NCBI GenBank assembly: GCA_044450785.1
Contig: JBIOJM010000050.1
Span: forward strand, 1 to 41,158
Source: JBIOJM01 sp044450785
GTDB taxonomy: Bacteria; Planctomycetota; Planctomycetia; Isosphaerales; Isosphaeraceae
Length of the DNA: 41,158 bases
Direction: 5' to 3'
Under the pieces are notes generated by a model. It made no database searches, was not told where the DNA came from, and saw only the letters and a list, made by a program, of their open reading frames with translations. Shown piece by piece: positions 25,130 to 34,201 of this stretch (positions are counted from its first letter, which is position 1; each line of letters starts with the position of its first letter). Both the position numbers and the translations under genes were made by a program.

Positions 25130-27586
25130 ATGTGGATGTCGAAGAGATCGAAGAGTCACAACGAAGCGAGGAATCAGCGCAGGGGCGGGATGGGCACGGT
25201 CGAGCACCGGAAACGGCGGCGGATGAGGCCGACGGTGCTGGCGCTGGAGGACCGCAGGCTGCTGTCGACGTTCACCGTCACCAGCACGCTTGACGACGGC
25301 AGCGTCGGCAGCCTGCGCTGGGCGGTCGGCCAGGCGAATTCGGCCGGGGGGGCCGAGACGATCGCCTTTGACAAAACGCTCTTCAAGACGCCGCAGACGA
25401 TCACCCTGACGGGCACCCAGCTCGAGCTGAGCGACACGACCGGGACAGAGACGATCGCGGGCCCGAAGGCGGGCGTGACCGTCAGCGGCGGCGGGCTGAG
25501 CCGGGTGTTCCAGGTCGACGGTGGTGTCACGGCGTCCATCTCGGGACTCACGATCACTGGTGGCAACACAGCCAAGAACGGCGGCGGCCTGTACAACAAC
25601 AACGGCACGGCCACGCTGGCCAACTGCACCGTCAGCGGAAACCACGCCGGCATTAGCGGCGGCGGCGTGGTTAACTTCCACGGCACCACGACTCTGTCCA
25701 ACTGCACCGTCAGCGGGAACTCCGCCGCGGGGATCAACGGCGCCTTCTACTACGGGGGCGATGGCGGCGGCATCTTCATTGATGGGGGCACGACCACGCT
25801 GACCAACTGCACCGTGGCCGCCAACTCGGCCGCCTGGTTTGGCGGCGGCCTGGAAAACACTAACAACGGCACGGCCACGCTGACCAGCTGTAGCGCCAGC
25901 GGAAACTCCGCCAGCGCCGGCGGCGGTCTGGGCGCCGGTCCGGGAACCTCGACTCTGCTGACCAATTGCACCGTCAGCGGGAACTCCGCCGCCTGCGGCG
26001 GCGGACTGCTCATCGGCGGCGAGTACAACAACAACAGCACGGCCACGCTCACCAACTGCACCGTCAGCGGAAACCACGCCGGAACTAGCGGCGGCGGCCT
26101 GTCTAGCGGCTTCGGAACGACCACGACTCTGTCCAACTGCACCGTCAGCGGGAACTCCGCCGCGGGTTTTTTTGAGGGCGGCAGGCTCTACGGCGGCGAC
26201 GGCGGCGGCATTAATGCGGGGGGCACGACCACGCTGACCAACTGCACCGTAACCGCGAACTCCGCCGCCTCAATCGGCGGCGGCATTATTGCGGGGGGCA
26301 CGACCACGCTCACCAACTGCACCGTCAGCGGGAACTCCGCCGGTTTCGGCGGCGGTGGTCTGATCGACTTTCCTGGCAGCTCGACCACGCTGACCAATTG
26401 CACCGTCAGAGCCAACGCCGCCTTTGACGGCGGCGGGCTGTTTTTCGAGGGCGAGACCACGCTGACTAACTGCACCGTCAGCGGAAACTCCTCCAACTTC
26501 GGTGGTGGCTTGTTCAACCTCTACGCAGTGGGCATAGCCACATTGACCAACTGCACCGTCAGTGGAAACTCCGCCACCATCAGCGGCGGTGGCTTGTTCA
26601 TGTACTCTGGCTCGGCCGCGCTGACCAACTGCACCGTCAGCGGAAACTCCGCCACCGCCAAGTACGGTGGCGGACTGTACAACGCCAGGGGCACGTCCAC
26701 GCTGACCAATTGCACCGTCAGCGGAAACTTCGCTGGCGGCAACGGAGGCGGTATGTGGAGCCGCGGCACGTCCGCGCTGACCAACTGTACCTTCAGCGGT
26801 GACTCCACCACCGGAAGCGGGGGCGGCTTGTTCATGTACTCTGGCACGGCCGCGCTGACCAACTGCACCGTCAGCGGAAACTCCGCCACTGGCGGCGGCG
26901 GCATGTGGATCTACTGCACAGCCAGGCTCACGAACTGCACCGTCAGTGGCAATTCCGCCAGAGTCAGCGGCGGCGGCCTGTTCATCAGCGACGGCTACTA
27001 CAGCACCACGCTGACCAACTGCACTGTCAGCGGCAACTCCGCCGCCGTAAGCGGCGGCGGCCTGTTCAACGGCGACGCCTACTATGGCGGCACGGCCGCG
27101 TTGACCAACTGCACCGTCAGTGGCAACTCCGCCAGTTCCGGCGGTGGCATTTCCAACCAGGGTACGCTGATCGTCTCCTCCTGCAATATCAAGACGAATC
27201 AGGCAGCGTCCCAGGGCGGCGGGATCGCCACGACCGCCGGCAGCGTGACGATCACCGATTCCGTCATCAACAACAACCAGGCCAGCTCATCCGGGATCGC
27301 CTTGGGCGGTGGGATCTTCACTGATACCAGCATTCTGTCGCTGACCAACTGCACGGTCAACGCCAACCAGGCGAACGGCGCGACGGCCCTGGGCGGGGGG
27401 ATCTATGCCCTCGATAGTACGGTGAACTTGCAGAGTTGCACGGTGAACGGCAACCAGGCGAATGGCACCGTGCTGGGCGAGGGGGGTGCGATCTACAGCT
27501 ATGGCGGCGTCTTGACTCTCGTGAAAAGTACGGTCAAGGGCAATAAAGCCACGACCGGCTATGCCGACATCTTCGTCGGCCCGTGA
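25130..27586 (+). CDS. Surface right-handed beta-helix protein (paralogue 2)
   Basis: ATG 25130 (a second ATG at 25136 is possible), 818 residues. It has the same basic leader and MRPTVLALEDRRLLSTFTVT as the protein at 20544-22265, the same cap (SLRWAVGQANSAGG), and an almost identical C-terminus (ANGATALGGGIYALDSTVNL and TVLGEGGAIYSYGGVLTLV). Between these it has about 24 coils against 16, mostly (T/A)LTNCTVSGNSA. The two genes are recent duplicates that have since gained or lost coils. Nearly every coil carries Cys in the sequence NCTV, giving a long cysteine ladder. Likely exported; no anchor is seen. The structured element copy C immediately precedes it. Confidence 0.85.
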   Translation: MWMSKRSKSHNEARNQRRGGMGTVEHRKRRRMRPTVLALEDRRLLSTFTVTSTLDDGSVGSLRWAVGQANSAGGAETIAFDKTLFKTPQTITLTGTQLELSDTTGTETIAGPKAGVTVSGGGLSRVFQVDGGVTASISGLTITGGNTAKNGGGLYNNNGTATLANCTVSGNHAGISGGGVVNFHGTTTLSNCTVSGNSAAGINGAFYYGGDGGGIFIDGGTTTLTNCTVAANSAAWFGGGLENTNNGTATLTSCSASGNSASAGGGLGAGPGTSTLLTNCTVSGNSAACGGGLLIGGEYNNNSTATLTNCTVSGNHAGTSGGGLSSGFGTTTTLSNCTVSGNSAAGFFEGGRLYGGDGGGINAGGTTTLTNCTVTANSAASIGGGIIAGGTTTLTNCTVSGNSAGFGGGGLIDFPGSSTTLTNCTVRANAAFDGGGLFFEGETTLTNCTVSGNSSNFGGGLFNLYAVGIATLTNCTVSGNSATISGGGLFMYSGSAALTNCTVSGNSATAKYGGGLYNARGTSTLTNCTVSGNFAGGNGGGMWSRGTSALTNCTFSGDSTTGSGGGLFMYSGTAALTNCTVSGNSATGGGGMWIYCTARLTNCTVSGNSARVSGGGLFISDGYYSTTLTNCTVSGNSAAVSGGGLFNGDAYYGGTAALTNCTVSGNSASSGGGISNQGTLIVSSCNIKTNQAASQGGGIATTAGSVTITDSVINNNQASSSGIALGGGIFTDTSILSLTNCTVNANQANGATALGGGIYALDSTVNLQSCTVNGNQANGTVLGEGGAIYSYGGVLTLVKSTVKGNKATTGYADIFVGP

Positions 27587-27661
27587 CATTTCCACTCCCG
27601 ATGTAAACCCAAAGACAACCCGCAACCGGACGAACACGACCCTTCACAAGGAGAACCCACA

Positions 27662-29590
27662 ATGTCCCGAAAACACATCTCCACTCGCCGGCGCCTTGGC
27701 CTCGAAGCCCTCGAAGACCGCCTCTGCCTTTCCTCTCTGCCGGTCGGCACCTCGACAACCCCAGCGGATGCCGCCAGCCAGGCGCGGCTGAGCGCGGCTT
27801 ATGGCCAGCTCCCGCTGAGCTTCGAGGCCAACCAGGGCCAGACCGATTCGCAAGTCAACTTCCTGTCCCGCGGCAACGGATACTCACTGTTCCTCACCCC
27901 GACCGAAGCGGTGCTCTCGCTCAGTCAGGGCAACACGAGCAACGTGGTTGGCATGAGGGTCGTGGGGGCGAACCCCGCTTCCCGCGCCGTGGGCCTCGGC
28001 AAGCAGGCGGGCGTGAGCAACTACCTGATCGGCAGCGACCCGTCGAAGTGGCACACCGACATCCCCAATTACGGCCAGGTCGATTACCAGGGTGTCTACC
28101 GCGGCATCGACCTGGTCTACCACGGCGACCAGCGGCAGCTCGAATACGACTTCGTGGTCAAGCCCGGCGCCGACCCCCGCGCCATCCGGCTGGCCTTCGA
28201 CGGTGTGAAGTCCGCCTCGCTCGACCGTGCGGGCAATCTGGTCCTCCACACCTCCGGCGGCGACGTGGTCGAGCACGCGCCGGTCGTGTATCAGGAGGTC
28301 AACGGACGGCGCCAGGCGGTGGCCGGCCGGTACGTCCTCCAGGGCAATCATCAGGTGGCCTTCCAGGTCGGCCATTACGATCACAGCAAGCCGCTGGTGA
28401 TCGACCCGACGCTGAGTTACTCCACCTACCTCGGGATCGGCTTCAGCTACGCCATCGCCGTGGATAGCTCCGGCAGTGCTTACATTACAGGCACGACGAA
28501 TTGGGCAAAATTTCCCACGAAACACCCATTCCAGGCAGGTAATGCCGGCGGGGAGGATGTTTTCGTCACGAAGTTCAAGGCGGACGGCACCGCGCTGGTC
28601 TATTCTACTTATCTGGGTGGTAGCAACACCGACAAGGGCACCGGCATCGCCGTGGACCCCGCCGGCAACGCCTACGTGACGGGTGTAACCGTATCCACCG
28701 ACTTCCCTACGAGCCATGCCGCTCAGGCCAGCTTTGGCGGTGGCTCCTCGGATGCTTTCGTGACGGTGTTGAATGCCGCGGGCTCCGCGCTGGTCTATTC
28801 CACCTACCTGGGGGGCAGCGACTCGGAGTCCATCAACGATCATGCAGTCAGCATCGCTTTGTCCACGGACGCGTCGGGCAACACCTCCGCCTACGTCGCG
28901 GGCTCTACGACCTCAACCAACTTCCCGACGACCAGCGGAGCCTACCAGGTGACTTACGGCGGGGGTAGCGACGCCTTCGTGACCAAGTACGGTCCGGCGG
29001 GTGCCGTGGTCTATTCCAGCTACCTTGGCGGCGTCGGGGAAGAAGATGAAGCCTTCGGTATCGCCGTGGATGGTGCCGGTAACGCCTATCTGACAGGCAG
29101 GAGCACCTCCATGCCGACGACCCCGGGGGCCTACCAGGTGGCCTCCGCGGGAGGGACCGACGCCTTCGTGACGAAGTTCAATGCCAGTGGATCCGGGCTC
29201 GTCTATTCCACCTACCTCGGAGGTAACAATCTTGATGTCGGATACGGCATCGCCGTTGATGGCTCCGGCAATGCCTACGTCACCGGATACACTCAGTCGA
29301 CCAACTTTCCGACGACCTCGGGGGCCTACCAGGGTGCTTTCGGGGGAGGATACCATGACGCCTTCGTGACAGAATTGAACGCGACCGGCACCGCGTTGCG
29401 CTACTCCACTTATCTCGGTGGCAGCGGGCAGGACGAGGGCTACGGCATCGCGGTGGACGGAGCCGGCGACGCCTACGTCACAGGGATTACTGGGTCAACC
29501 GACTTCCCCACGAAGAATCCCTTCCGGGGCCAGAAGCAGGGGGGGAAGGGCGCCTGGGACGCCTATGTGACCAAGATCACGGCAAGCTGA
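27662..29590 (+). CDS. Surface protein with SBBP repeats
   Basis: ATG 27662 with AAGGAG 9 bases upstream; 642 residues. The leader is RRRLGLEALEDRLCLSSLPV, again the planctomycete extracellular motif. Residues about 35-255 form a conserved N-terminal domain (LPLSFEANQGQTDSQVNFLS, YLIGSDPSKWHTDIPNYGQV, YRGIDLVYHGDQRQLEYDFV). The rest consists of SBBP-type repeats of about 50-60 residues: GIAVDGAGNAYLTGRS, DAFVTKFNASGSGLVYSTYL. These are predicted to form beta-propellers in secreted proteins. The protein ends GAWDAYVTKITAS without an anchor. A strong terminator-like hairpin lies 110 bases downstream, closing the surface cluster. Confidence 0.88.
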   Translation: MSRKHISTRRRLGLEALEDRLCLSSLPVGTSTTPADAASQARLSAAYGQLPLSFEANQGQTDSQVNFLSRGNGYSLFLTPTEAVLSLSQGNTSNVVGMRVVGANPASRAVGLGKQAGVSNYLIGSDPSKWHTDIPNYGQVDYQGVYRGIDLVYHGDQRQLEYDFVVKPGADPRAIRLAFDGVKSASLDRAGNLVLHTSGGDVVEHAPVVYQEVNGRRQAVAGRYVLQGNHQVAFQVGHYDHSKPLVIDPTLSYSTYLGIGFSYAIAVDSSGSAYITGTTNWAKFPTKHPFQAGNAGGEDVFVTKFKADGTALVYSTYLGGSNTDKGTGIAVDPAGNAYVTGVTVSTDFPTSHAAQASFGGGSSDAFVTVLNAAGSALVYSTYLGGSDSESINDHAVSIALSTDASGNTSAYVAGSTTSTNFPTTSGAYQVTYGGGSDAFVTKYGPAGAVVYSSYLGGVGEEDEAFGIAVDGAGNAYLTGRSTSMPTTPGAYQVASAGGTDAFVTKFNASGSGLVYSTYLGGNNLDVGYGIAVDGSGNAYVTGYTQSTNFPTTSGAYQGAFGGGYHDAFVTELNATGTALRYSTYLGGSGQDEGYGIAVDGAGDAYVTGITGSTDFPTKNPFRGQKQGGKGAWDAYVTKITAS

Positions 29591-29700
29591 GGCCATGCCA
29601 GGTCGCAACGAACCCGAGGGCCGACGACTGACCGGAGACAGCCCATGCCGGCCATAAACCAACGCCGCGGACTCTCGGGCTACCTGATCCTTGAAAACGG

Positions 29701-29746
29701 CCGGCGTCCACCGCATCCAGCCAAAGCGGTGGACGCCGGTTCCTTT
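29701..29746 (+). terminator. Strong terminator-like hairpin after the surface cluster
   Basis: CCGGCGTCCACCGC (29701-29714) pairs perfectly with GCGGTGGACGCCGG (29726-29739), followed by TTCCTTTT. A 14-base GC-rich stem with a short pyrimidine tail fits intrinsic termination of the SBBP gene transcript. Confidence 0.65.
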
Positions 29747-29844
29747 TCACGGATTCACCTCGGTGGGGCTTGTCGAACACGTACGGATCAGCTCCAGATT
29801 CCTTCAAAGCGGCTGCCGGCGACGCGTGTGTAATGGACGGTATG

Positions 29845-29951
29845 TCCGGGATCGCGGTGGCCACACGTCCAGAAAACAAGCTCTCACCGCCCTCCGCCAC
29901 GCGGAGAACGTAACGCAAGAGATCCGCGCTCGGCTCGACCTGTGTTCTTGA
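29845..29951 (+). pseudogene. Remnant of a HEPN gene 3' end
   Basis: Bases 29867-29951 match 13679-13763 (the end of the HEPN gene) with only a few substitutions, including the stop, and encode the tail SRKQALTALRHAENVTQEIRARLDLCS-like sequence. Similarity fades upstream of about 29845 in the region that would encode YRYPG. No start or MNT partner is present. It is the tail of a second, lost HEPN/MNT module. Confidence 0.75.
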
Positions 29952-30091
29952 TGGCAAACGGCCGGTGAGAAGCGCGGCGCAAAGCGAAGCTCGACGTCGC
30001 TGACGCCCGGGGCCGTTTGGGGTAAACTGTGTGGCATAGCCAAGGAAATTCCCAGTTCCCCGGAGGACGTCGCCGGACGTGATTATTGACG

Positions 30092-30304
30092 ATGCGAACG
30101 ACTCCCGCGGCCACTCCTCCAGCACCGCCGGTCTCATCGCCTTCCGGACCCGCCGCGCCCGCCGTCCGCTCGCTGGACGACCTCTACCATCTGACCGCCC
30201 AAAACGAGCGGGCGGTGTTCCGAGGCGTTGATTGGGCGTATTATGAGCGACTTCTCTCGATGGAAGTGACCCAGATGTCTCCTCATGCCAGCGAGGACTC
30301 ATGA
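30092..30304 (+). pseudogene. N-terminal fragment of a Uma2-type gene
   Basis: ATG 30092 opens a 70-residue frame. A Pro/Ala-rich leader is followed by ERAVFRGVDWAYYERLLS, which resembles the first conserved block of Uma2 (DUF820) putative endonucleases. It then runs into an unrelated tail, MEVTQMSPHASEDS, and stops at 30304 overlapping the thyX start as ATGA. The remaining 150 residues of a Uma2 protein are absent. Inferred deletion remnant; it may still be translated upstream of thyX. Recognition rests on one short block. Confidence 0.45.
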
Positions 30305-31107
30305 TGGCCAGCGTCGAATCTCAAACCGAACTTCGCATCATCCGCGAGCCGAAGGTCTATCTCATCGGCCGGCAAGTCGTCGACCAGGAGGCACTGGCTG
30401 CCTTCCTGTCCGACCACGACGTCAGCCACTGGACGACCGACACCGAGGTCGCGGGCGAAAAACTGATCGAGACCGCCGGGCGGGTCTGTTACATGTCGTT
30501 TCAGCGCCCGCGCCCGGGCGGCAACCGAGCCTACATCGGCCATCTGCTCGAGGTCGGGCACGGCTCGGTGCTCGAGCACGCCGTGTTCAACCTGCTGATC
30601 ACCGGCGTCAGCCGCAGCCTGACGCACGAGCTGGTGCGGCACCGCGCGGGCTTCGGTTTTTCCCAGTTGAGCCAGCGCTTTGTTGATGAGTCCAAATGCT
30701 CGTTCGTCGAACCCGAAGTCATCGCGGCCAACCCCGAGCTGCACCGGATCTGGCTCGACACGATGCGGGCCAGCCAAGTTGCCTATCGCGAGCTGGCCGA
30801 TCTGCTCATGGAGACGTTCAAGGACATTCCCGACCGGACGTCCCGGCGCAAGAAGGCCCGCGAGGCGGCGCGAAGCGTCTTGCCCAACGCCACGGAGACC
30901 GAGATCTTTGTGACGGCCAACGCCCGAGCGCTGCGCCATTTCATCGAGATGCGCGGCGACGCGGCGGCCGACGTCGAGATCCGGCGGCTGGCCATCGCCG
31001 TCTTCAAGCTGCTGCAAGAAGAAGCTCCCAACCTCTTCGGTGACTACACCCTGATCGACCTACCCGAGGGCGGTCAGGCCGTCACCACCCTTCATCGCAA
31101 GGTTTGA
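30301..31107 (+). CDS. thyX: FAD-dependent thymidylate synthase
   Basis: Converts dUMP to dTMP with methylene-THF, NADPH and FAD. The 268-residue protein has the ThyX core: AGRVCYMSFQRPRPGGNRAY, VGHGSVLEHAVFNLLITGVS, ELVRHRAGFGFSQLSQRF (the ThyX motif) and LPNATETEIFVTANARALRH with FIEMRGDAAAD. The motif has four residues between RHR and FSQLSQRF, one more than RHRHLSYSQLSQRY of M. tuberculosis. ATG 30301 (or 30304) follows GAGG and overlaps the stop of the Uma2 fragment. No thyA is visible in the window. It faces the aldo/keto reductase gene with a 15-base convergent gap. Confidence 0.93.
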   Translation: MMASVESQTELRIIREPKVYLIGRQVVDQEALAAFLSDHDVSHWTTDTEVAGEKLIETAGRVCYMSFQRPRPGGNRAYIGHLLEVGHGSVLEHAVFNLLITGVSRSLTHELVRHRAGFGFSQLSQRFVDESKCSFVEPEVIAANPELHRIWLDTMRASQVAYRELADLLMETFKDIPDRTSRRKKAREAARSVLPNATETEIFVTANARALRHFIEMRGDAAADVEIRRLAIAVFKLLQEEAPNLFGDYTLIDLPEGGQAVTTLHRKV

Positions 31108-31122
31108 AGAGGCGCTCCACGG

Positions 31123-32094
31123 TCACTGCGACCACTCCGTGGGCGTTCGGTCCCAGCGGTGGGCCTTCAGTTGCTCAAGCAAGACGGAGTCCAGCGGGTG
31201 ATCGTCGCTGGCGGCCATGTTCGCCTCGACGTGCTTGATTGTGCGCATGCCTGGAATGATCGTGGAGACCGCCGGCTCGGCCAAGATCCAGCGGAGGGCG
31301 AGCTCGGGCATCGTCATGCCGGGAGGCAAGATCGGCCGGAGGGCTTCCGCGCGGTCGACGCTCCGCGCCAGGTTCTCCGCCACGAAATAGGTGTTGCGCC
31401 AGTCGCCATCGGGCCATCGGCTCTCCCTGGTCAACGTCCCGGTCAAGGTGCCCTCATCGAACGGCACGCGAGCGATCACCGCGACGTCGAGTTCCCGGCA
31501 CAGCGGAAAGAGCTCGTCCCGGGGCGACTGGTCGAAGATGTTGAAGATCACCTGGACGGCATCGATCAGACCGGTTCGCAGGGTCTCGAGCACGTTGGCC
31601 GGCTCCCACCGATTCACGCTGACTCCGACGGCGCGAATGAGCCCCTGCCGCTTCAGGTCCTCGAGGGCCCGGCACCACCGCTCGTCGTGGGCCCAGGCAT
31701 CTTCCCAGACGTGAAACTGAAGCAGATCGATCCGGGGCAGACCAAGGTTTTCCAGGCTTTTCTGGGTGTATTCCAGGATGTGCTCGCGCGGGTAACAATC
31801 GTCGAGCACGGAATCGCGCCGCGAGGGCCACTTGAAGTTCCTGGGCGGCACCTTGGTGGCCACGTGGAGCGTCGGCCCGGAGTGGGCGGACACCAGCCGG
31901 CCGAGCAATCGCTCGCTGCGACCGTTGCCGTACGCCCACGCCGTGTCGAAGAAGTTACAGCCGAGCTCGACCGCTCGCTCGAGTGCGGCCGCCGTTTCAT
32001 TGTCGTCGGACCCGGTCCAGCCCGCCAACCCCCACATTCCATAGCCGATCTCGCTGACCGGCCACCCAACCCGCCCGAAGCCGCGATACTTCAT
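31123..32094 (-). CDS. Aldo/keto reductase
   Basis: ATG 32094 (MKYRGFGRVGWPVSEIGYGM) is preferred over the frame opening at 32112, because the family starts at this point. The 323-residue TIM-barrel NAD(P)H oxidoreductase keeps the catalytic tetrad: Asp in FFDTAWAYGNGRSE, the Tyr of the same motif, Lys in HVATKVP and His in LLQFHVW. The C-terminal NADP-binding stretch is ALRWILAEPAVSTIIPGMRT. The substrate cannot be told from sequence. No operon partner is evident; the 384-base gap upstream holds only simple repeats. Confidence 0.9.
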   Translation of the reverse strand: MKYRGFGRVGWPVSEIGYGMWGLAGWTGSDDNETAAALERAVELGCNFFDTAWAYGNGRSERLLGRLVSAHSGPTLHVATKVPPRNFKWPSRRDSVLDDCYPREHILEYTQKSLENLGLPRIDLLQFHVWEDAWAHDERWCRALEDLKRQGLIRAVGVSVNRWEPANVLETLRTGLIDAVQVIFNIFDQSPRDELFPLCRELDVAVIARVPFDEGTLTGTLTRESRWPDGDWRNTYFVAENLARSVDRAEALRPILPPGMTMPELALRWILAEPAVSTIIPGMRTIKHVEANMAASDDHPLDSVLLEQLKAHRWDRTPTEWSQ

Positions 32095-32123
32095 TCCGAT
32101 CAGCCCTCGCACAGTGAAAAAAA

Positions 32124-32158
32124 CCTTGGTCCTTCGTCCTTCGTCCTTCGTCCTTGGT
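32124..32158. repeat. Five tandem 7-base repeats
   Basis: CCTTGGT, three CCTTCGT, CCTTGGT: five exact 7-base units in 35 bases. The surrounding gene-free stretch 32095-32478 otherwise contains only the inverted simple repeat listed next and no recognisable gene. Confidence 0.8.
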
Positions 32159-32373
32159 CAGTGGAAAGCCAGATGCCTGGCCTGATTGTCGTCTGATCGG
32201 CAAACCTCCAAAAGTGTACAAATATCGCCAGACTGCCGAATCCATGGGGAGAACGACCGGACGATCGAGATCGAGCCGGGATTGGTTCGGCTTGCCGTTT
32301 GCCAGGGAGTCGCGTTACGCTAAACTCACTCGACGATCAATGATGGAGATCCGCGGCAAAGGGATGTCGAATG

Positions 32374-32460
32374 AAGGATGAAGGTTGAGGGGATGTAGGA
32401 TAAGGGATGCAGCCGGAATTGTCTGTCTGATTCATCCTTCCGCCTTCATCCTTCATCCTT
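32374..32460. repeat. Inverted simple repeat (AAGGATG / CATCCTT)
   Basis: AAGGATGAAGG at 32374-32384 is inverted as CCTTCATCCTTCATCCTT at 32443-32460, with CATCCTT units also nearby. It could form a hairpin in the leader of the following gene, whose start lies 19 bases downstream. Confidence 0.55.
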
Positions 32461-32478
32461 ACGAAGGGGTGTGATTCC

Positions 32479-34197
32479 ATGTCCGATTCAGGCGAGATAC
32501 CCCTGGCCGATGCGGATGAGGAACCCCAGCAGACGAAGGCCGCCCCCAAGCCGGTTCAGCCTTTGCCCCGCCTGTGGAAAACGGAACCCGACTCGGCCGA
32601 GGAAGAGCCTGGATCACCGGGTGCGGACCGGGCGGCCGAGAAATCACGCAAAGACAACGAGGCGGCTCCATCCAAGTCATCCACCACGTCGAAGTCGTCA
32701 CAGGGCAAGTCGAAACCGGGAAAGGTAAAAGCGCCGGCCGATGCGAGGGAAAAAACGGGCAACAAGGTATTGCTCGAAGACACGCCCGCGATGGACACAT
32801 ACGAATCGCGGCGCCGGGCCAGGTTTCTCATCGGCGGCTTGAGTTTCACGTGCGTGGTCATGCTGGGCTGGATCACGTATCGCACGTTTTTCTATGACCC
32901 CAGCCCGATCGACGTGCCGGCTGACGACCCGAAGCTGGCAATGAGCGGGCCCGAGCCCCGTGCGGCGCTCGATCAGGAAGCCCGCTTCATGTTCAACCGG
33001 GCATATGAGTTCGCCAAGAGCGGCCATACGGACCAGGCCATTGCCATGTTGAACCGCGTGGTCAAGGTCTACAAGGGAACGCCGACGGCGACCGAGGCCC
33101 AGGCGGCGCTGGACCGGCCCCAGCAGAACCTCCCGTTGTTCACCGATCGGCCCGCCGTCGTCGCCGAGTCCAAAAAAGCGGCACCCCCACCGAGCCCCGC
33201 TCCGCCACCGGCCGTCGTCGCGGTCACGCCGGATCGACCCCAGTCGACGCAGGGCCAGGTCGCCCTCATCTTACCGGCCAATCCCGCCGAGACTCTCGTG
33301 ACCCCGCCGTCATCCCAACCCCGGGTCGCGACCACGACTCGGCCGCTTCCCCGCGGGTTCCAGCCTAACCTGCAGGCAGGTGTCCACGAGTCGGGCTGGC
33401 CGCTGGTGATCGTGGGTGATCGCGACGGTGCCCTGATGGTGCTCGTTCCCGGCGGCACATTCACCATGGGAAGTCATGACGGACAGGCCTCGGAGCGACC
33501 GGCTCACCAGGTTCGGTTGACGACCTACTACATCGACCAGCACGAGGTCACGAACCGGCAGTTTCGCATCTTCCTGGGCGAGACCCACTACCACGGGCAG
33601 CCTGCCGGGAAGTGGTTGTCCGACGCGGCTGCGCGGGCGGAGCCCGAAAACTTGCCCGTGGTGCATGTCAATTTTCATGACGCCGACGCGTTCGCGGCTT
33701 GGGCTGGCAAGCAACTGCCGACCGAAGCGCAATGGGAGATGGCTGCGCGGTCGACCGACGGCCGCCGGTATCCTTGGGGCGACGAGCCAGCCAAGTGGTC
33801 ACAGCCCCGAACGGCGCAACAGGTCGATCCGGTCATGTCGTTCCCCGAGGACAAATCGCCGTACGGAGTTTTTGACATGGCGGGCAACGTTCAAGAGTGG
33901 ACCAGGGACTGGTTCGACTCAAAGTATTACCACGTGGCCGCCAAGAAGGCGGTCGACAACCCGGCCGGGCCGAACACGCGGCCCCGCTCCCAGCAAGTCG
34001 TCGTGCGGGGAACCGCGAAGAACTGGTCCGTGACGTACCGCGAGGGTGTTCCATTCGACAAGCGGCTCTCCCATCTCGGCTTCCGCTGCGTGCCCCGGGT
34101 GGACGGCGCCGGCGCCACGACACCGGCGGGCAGCCCCGCCGCCCCGCCAGGAAGTCCGCTGGCCGCCCCGCGGAGCCCCTCGAGCGTCCCTTTCTGA
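32479..34197 (+). CDS. Membrane-anchored FGE-sulfatase (SUMF1-like) domain protein
   Basis: ATG 32479 follows GAAGGGG. The 572-residue protein has a charged, Pro/Lys-rich cytoplasmic N-terminus, one membrane segment (FLIGGLSFTCVVMLGWITY, about 115-133), a short TPR-like stretch (RAYEFAKSGHTDQAIAMLNR), a proline-rich linker and a C-terminal FGE-sulfatase domain: MVLVPGGTFTMGSHDGQASE, YYIDQHEVTNRQFRIFL, LPTEAQWEMAARSTDGRRYP and YGVFDMAGNVQEWTRDWF. The end reads VVVRGTAKNWSVTYREGVPF, then HLGFRCV. The two active-site Cys of true formylglycine-generating enzymes, expected where AKNWSVTYR stands, are absent, so a binding or structural role is likelier than catalysis. Located outside the cytoplasmic membrane by topology. 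Confidence 0.85.
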   Translation: MSDSGEIPLADADEEPQQTKAAPKPVQPLPRLWKTEPDSAEEEPGSPGADRAAEKSRKDNEAAPSKSSTTSKSSQGKSKPGKVKAPADAREKTGNKVLLEDTPAMDTYESRRRARFLIGGLSFTCVVMLGWITYRTFFYDPSPIDVPADDPKLAMSGPEPRAALDQEARFMFNRAYEFAKSGHTDQAIAMLNRVVKVYKGTPTATEAQAALDRPQQNLPLFTDRPAVVAESKKAAPPPSPAPPPAVVAVTPDRPQSTQGQVALILPANPAETLVTPPSSQPRVATTTRPLPRGFQPNLQAGVHESGWPLVIVGDRDGALMVLVPGGTFTMGSHDGQASERPAHQVRLTTYYIDQHEVTNRQFRIFLGETHYHGQPAGKWLSDAAARAEPENLPVVHVNFHDADAFAAWAGKQLPTEAQWEMAARSTDGRRYPWGDEPAKWSQPRTAQQVDPVMSFPEDKSPYGVFDMAGNVQEWTRDWFDSKYYHVAAKKAVDNPAGPNTRPRSQQVVVRGTAKNWSVTYREGVPFDKRLSHLGFRCVPRVDGAGATTPAGSPAAPPGSPLAAPRSPSSVPF

Positions 34198-34201
34198 TCG
34201 G

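Noticed and set aside
20973..27100. Repeated units that might be a CRISPR array
   Set aside because: The repeats are in frame, encode TLTNCTVSGNSA coils and have no unique spacers; they are beta-helix coils.
31159..32196. A 345-codon open frame on the plus strand
   Set aside because: Antisense to the aldo/keto reductase, whose catalytic residues are clear.
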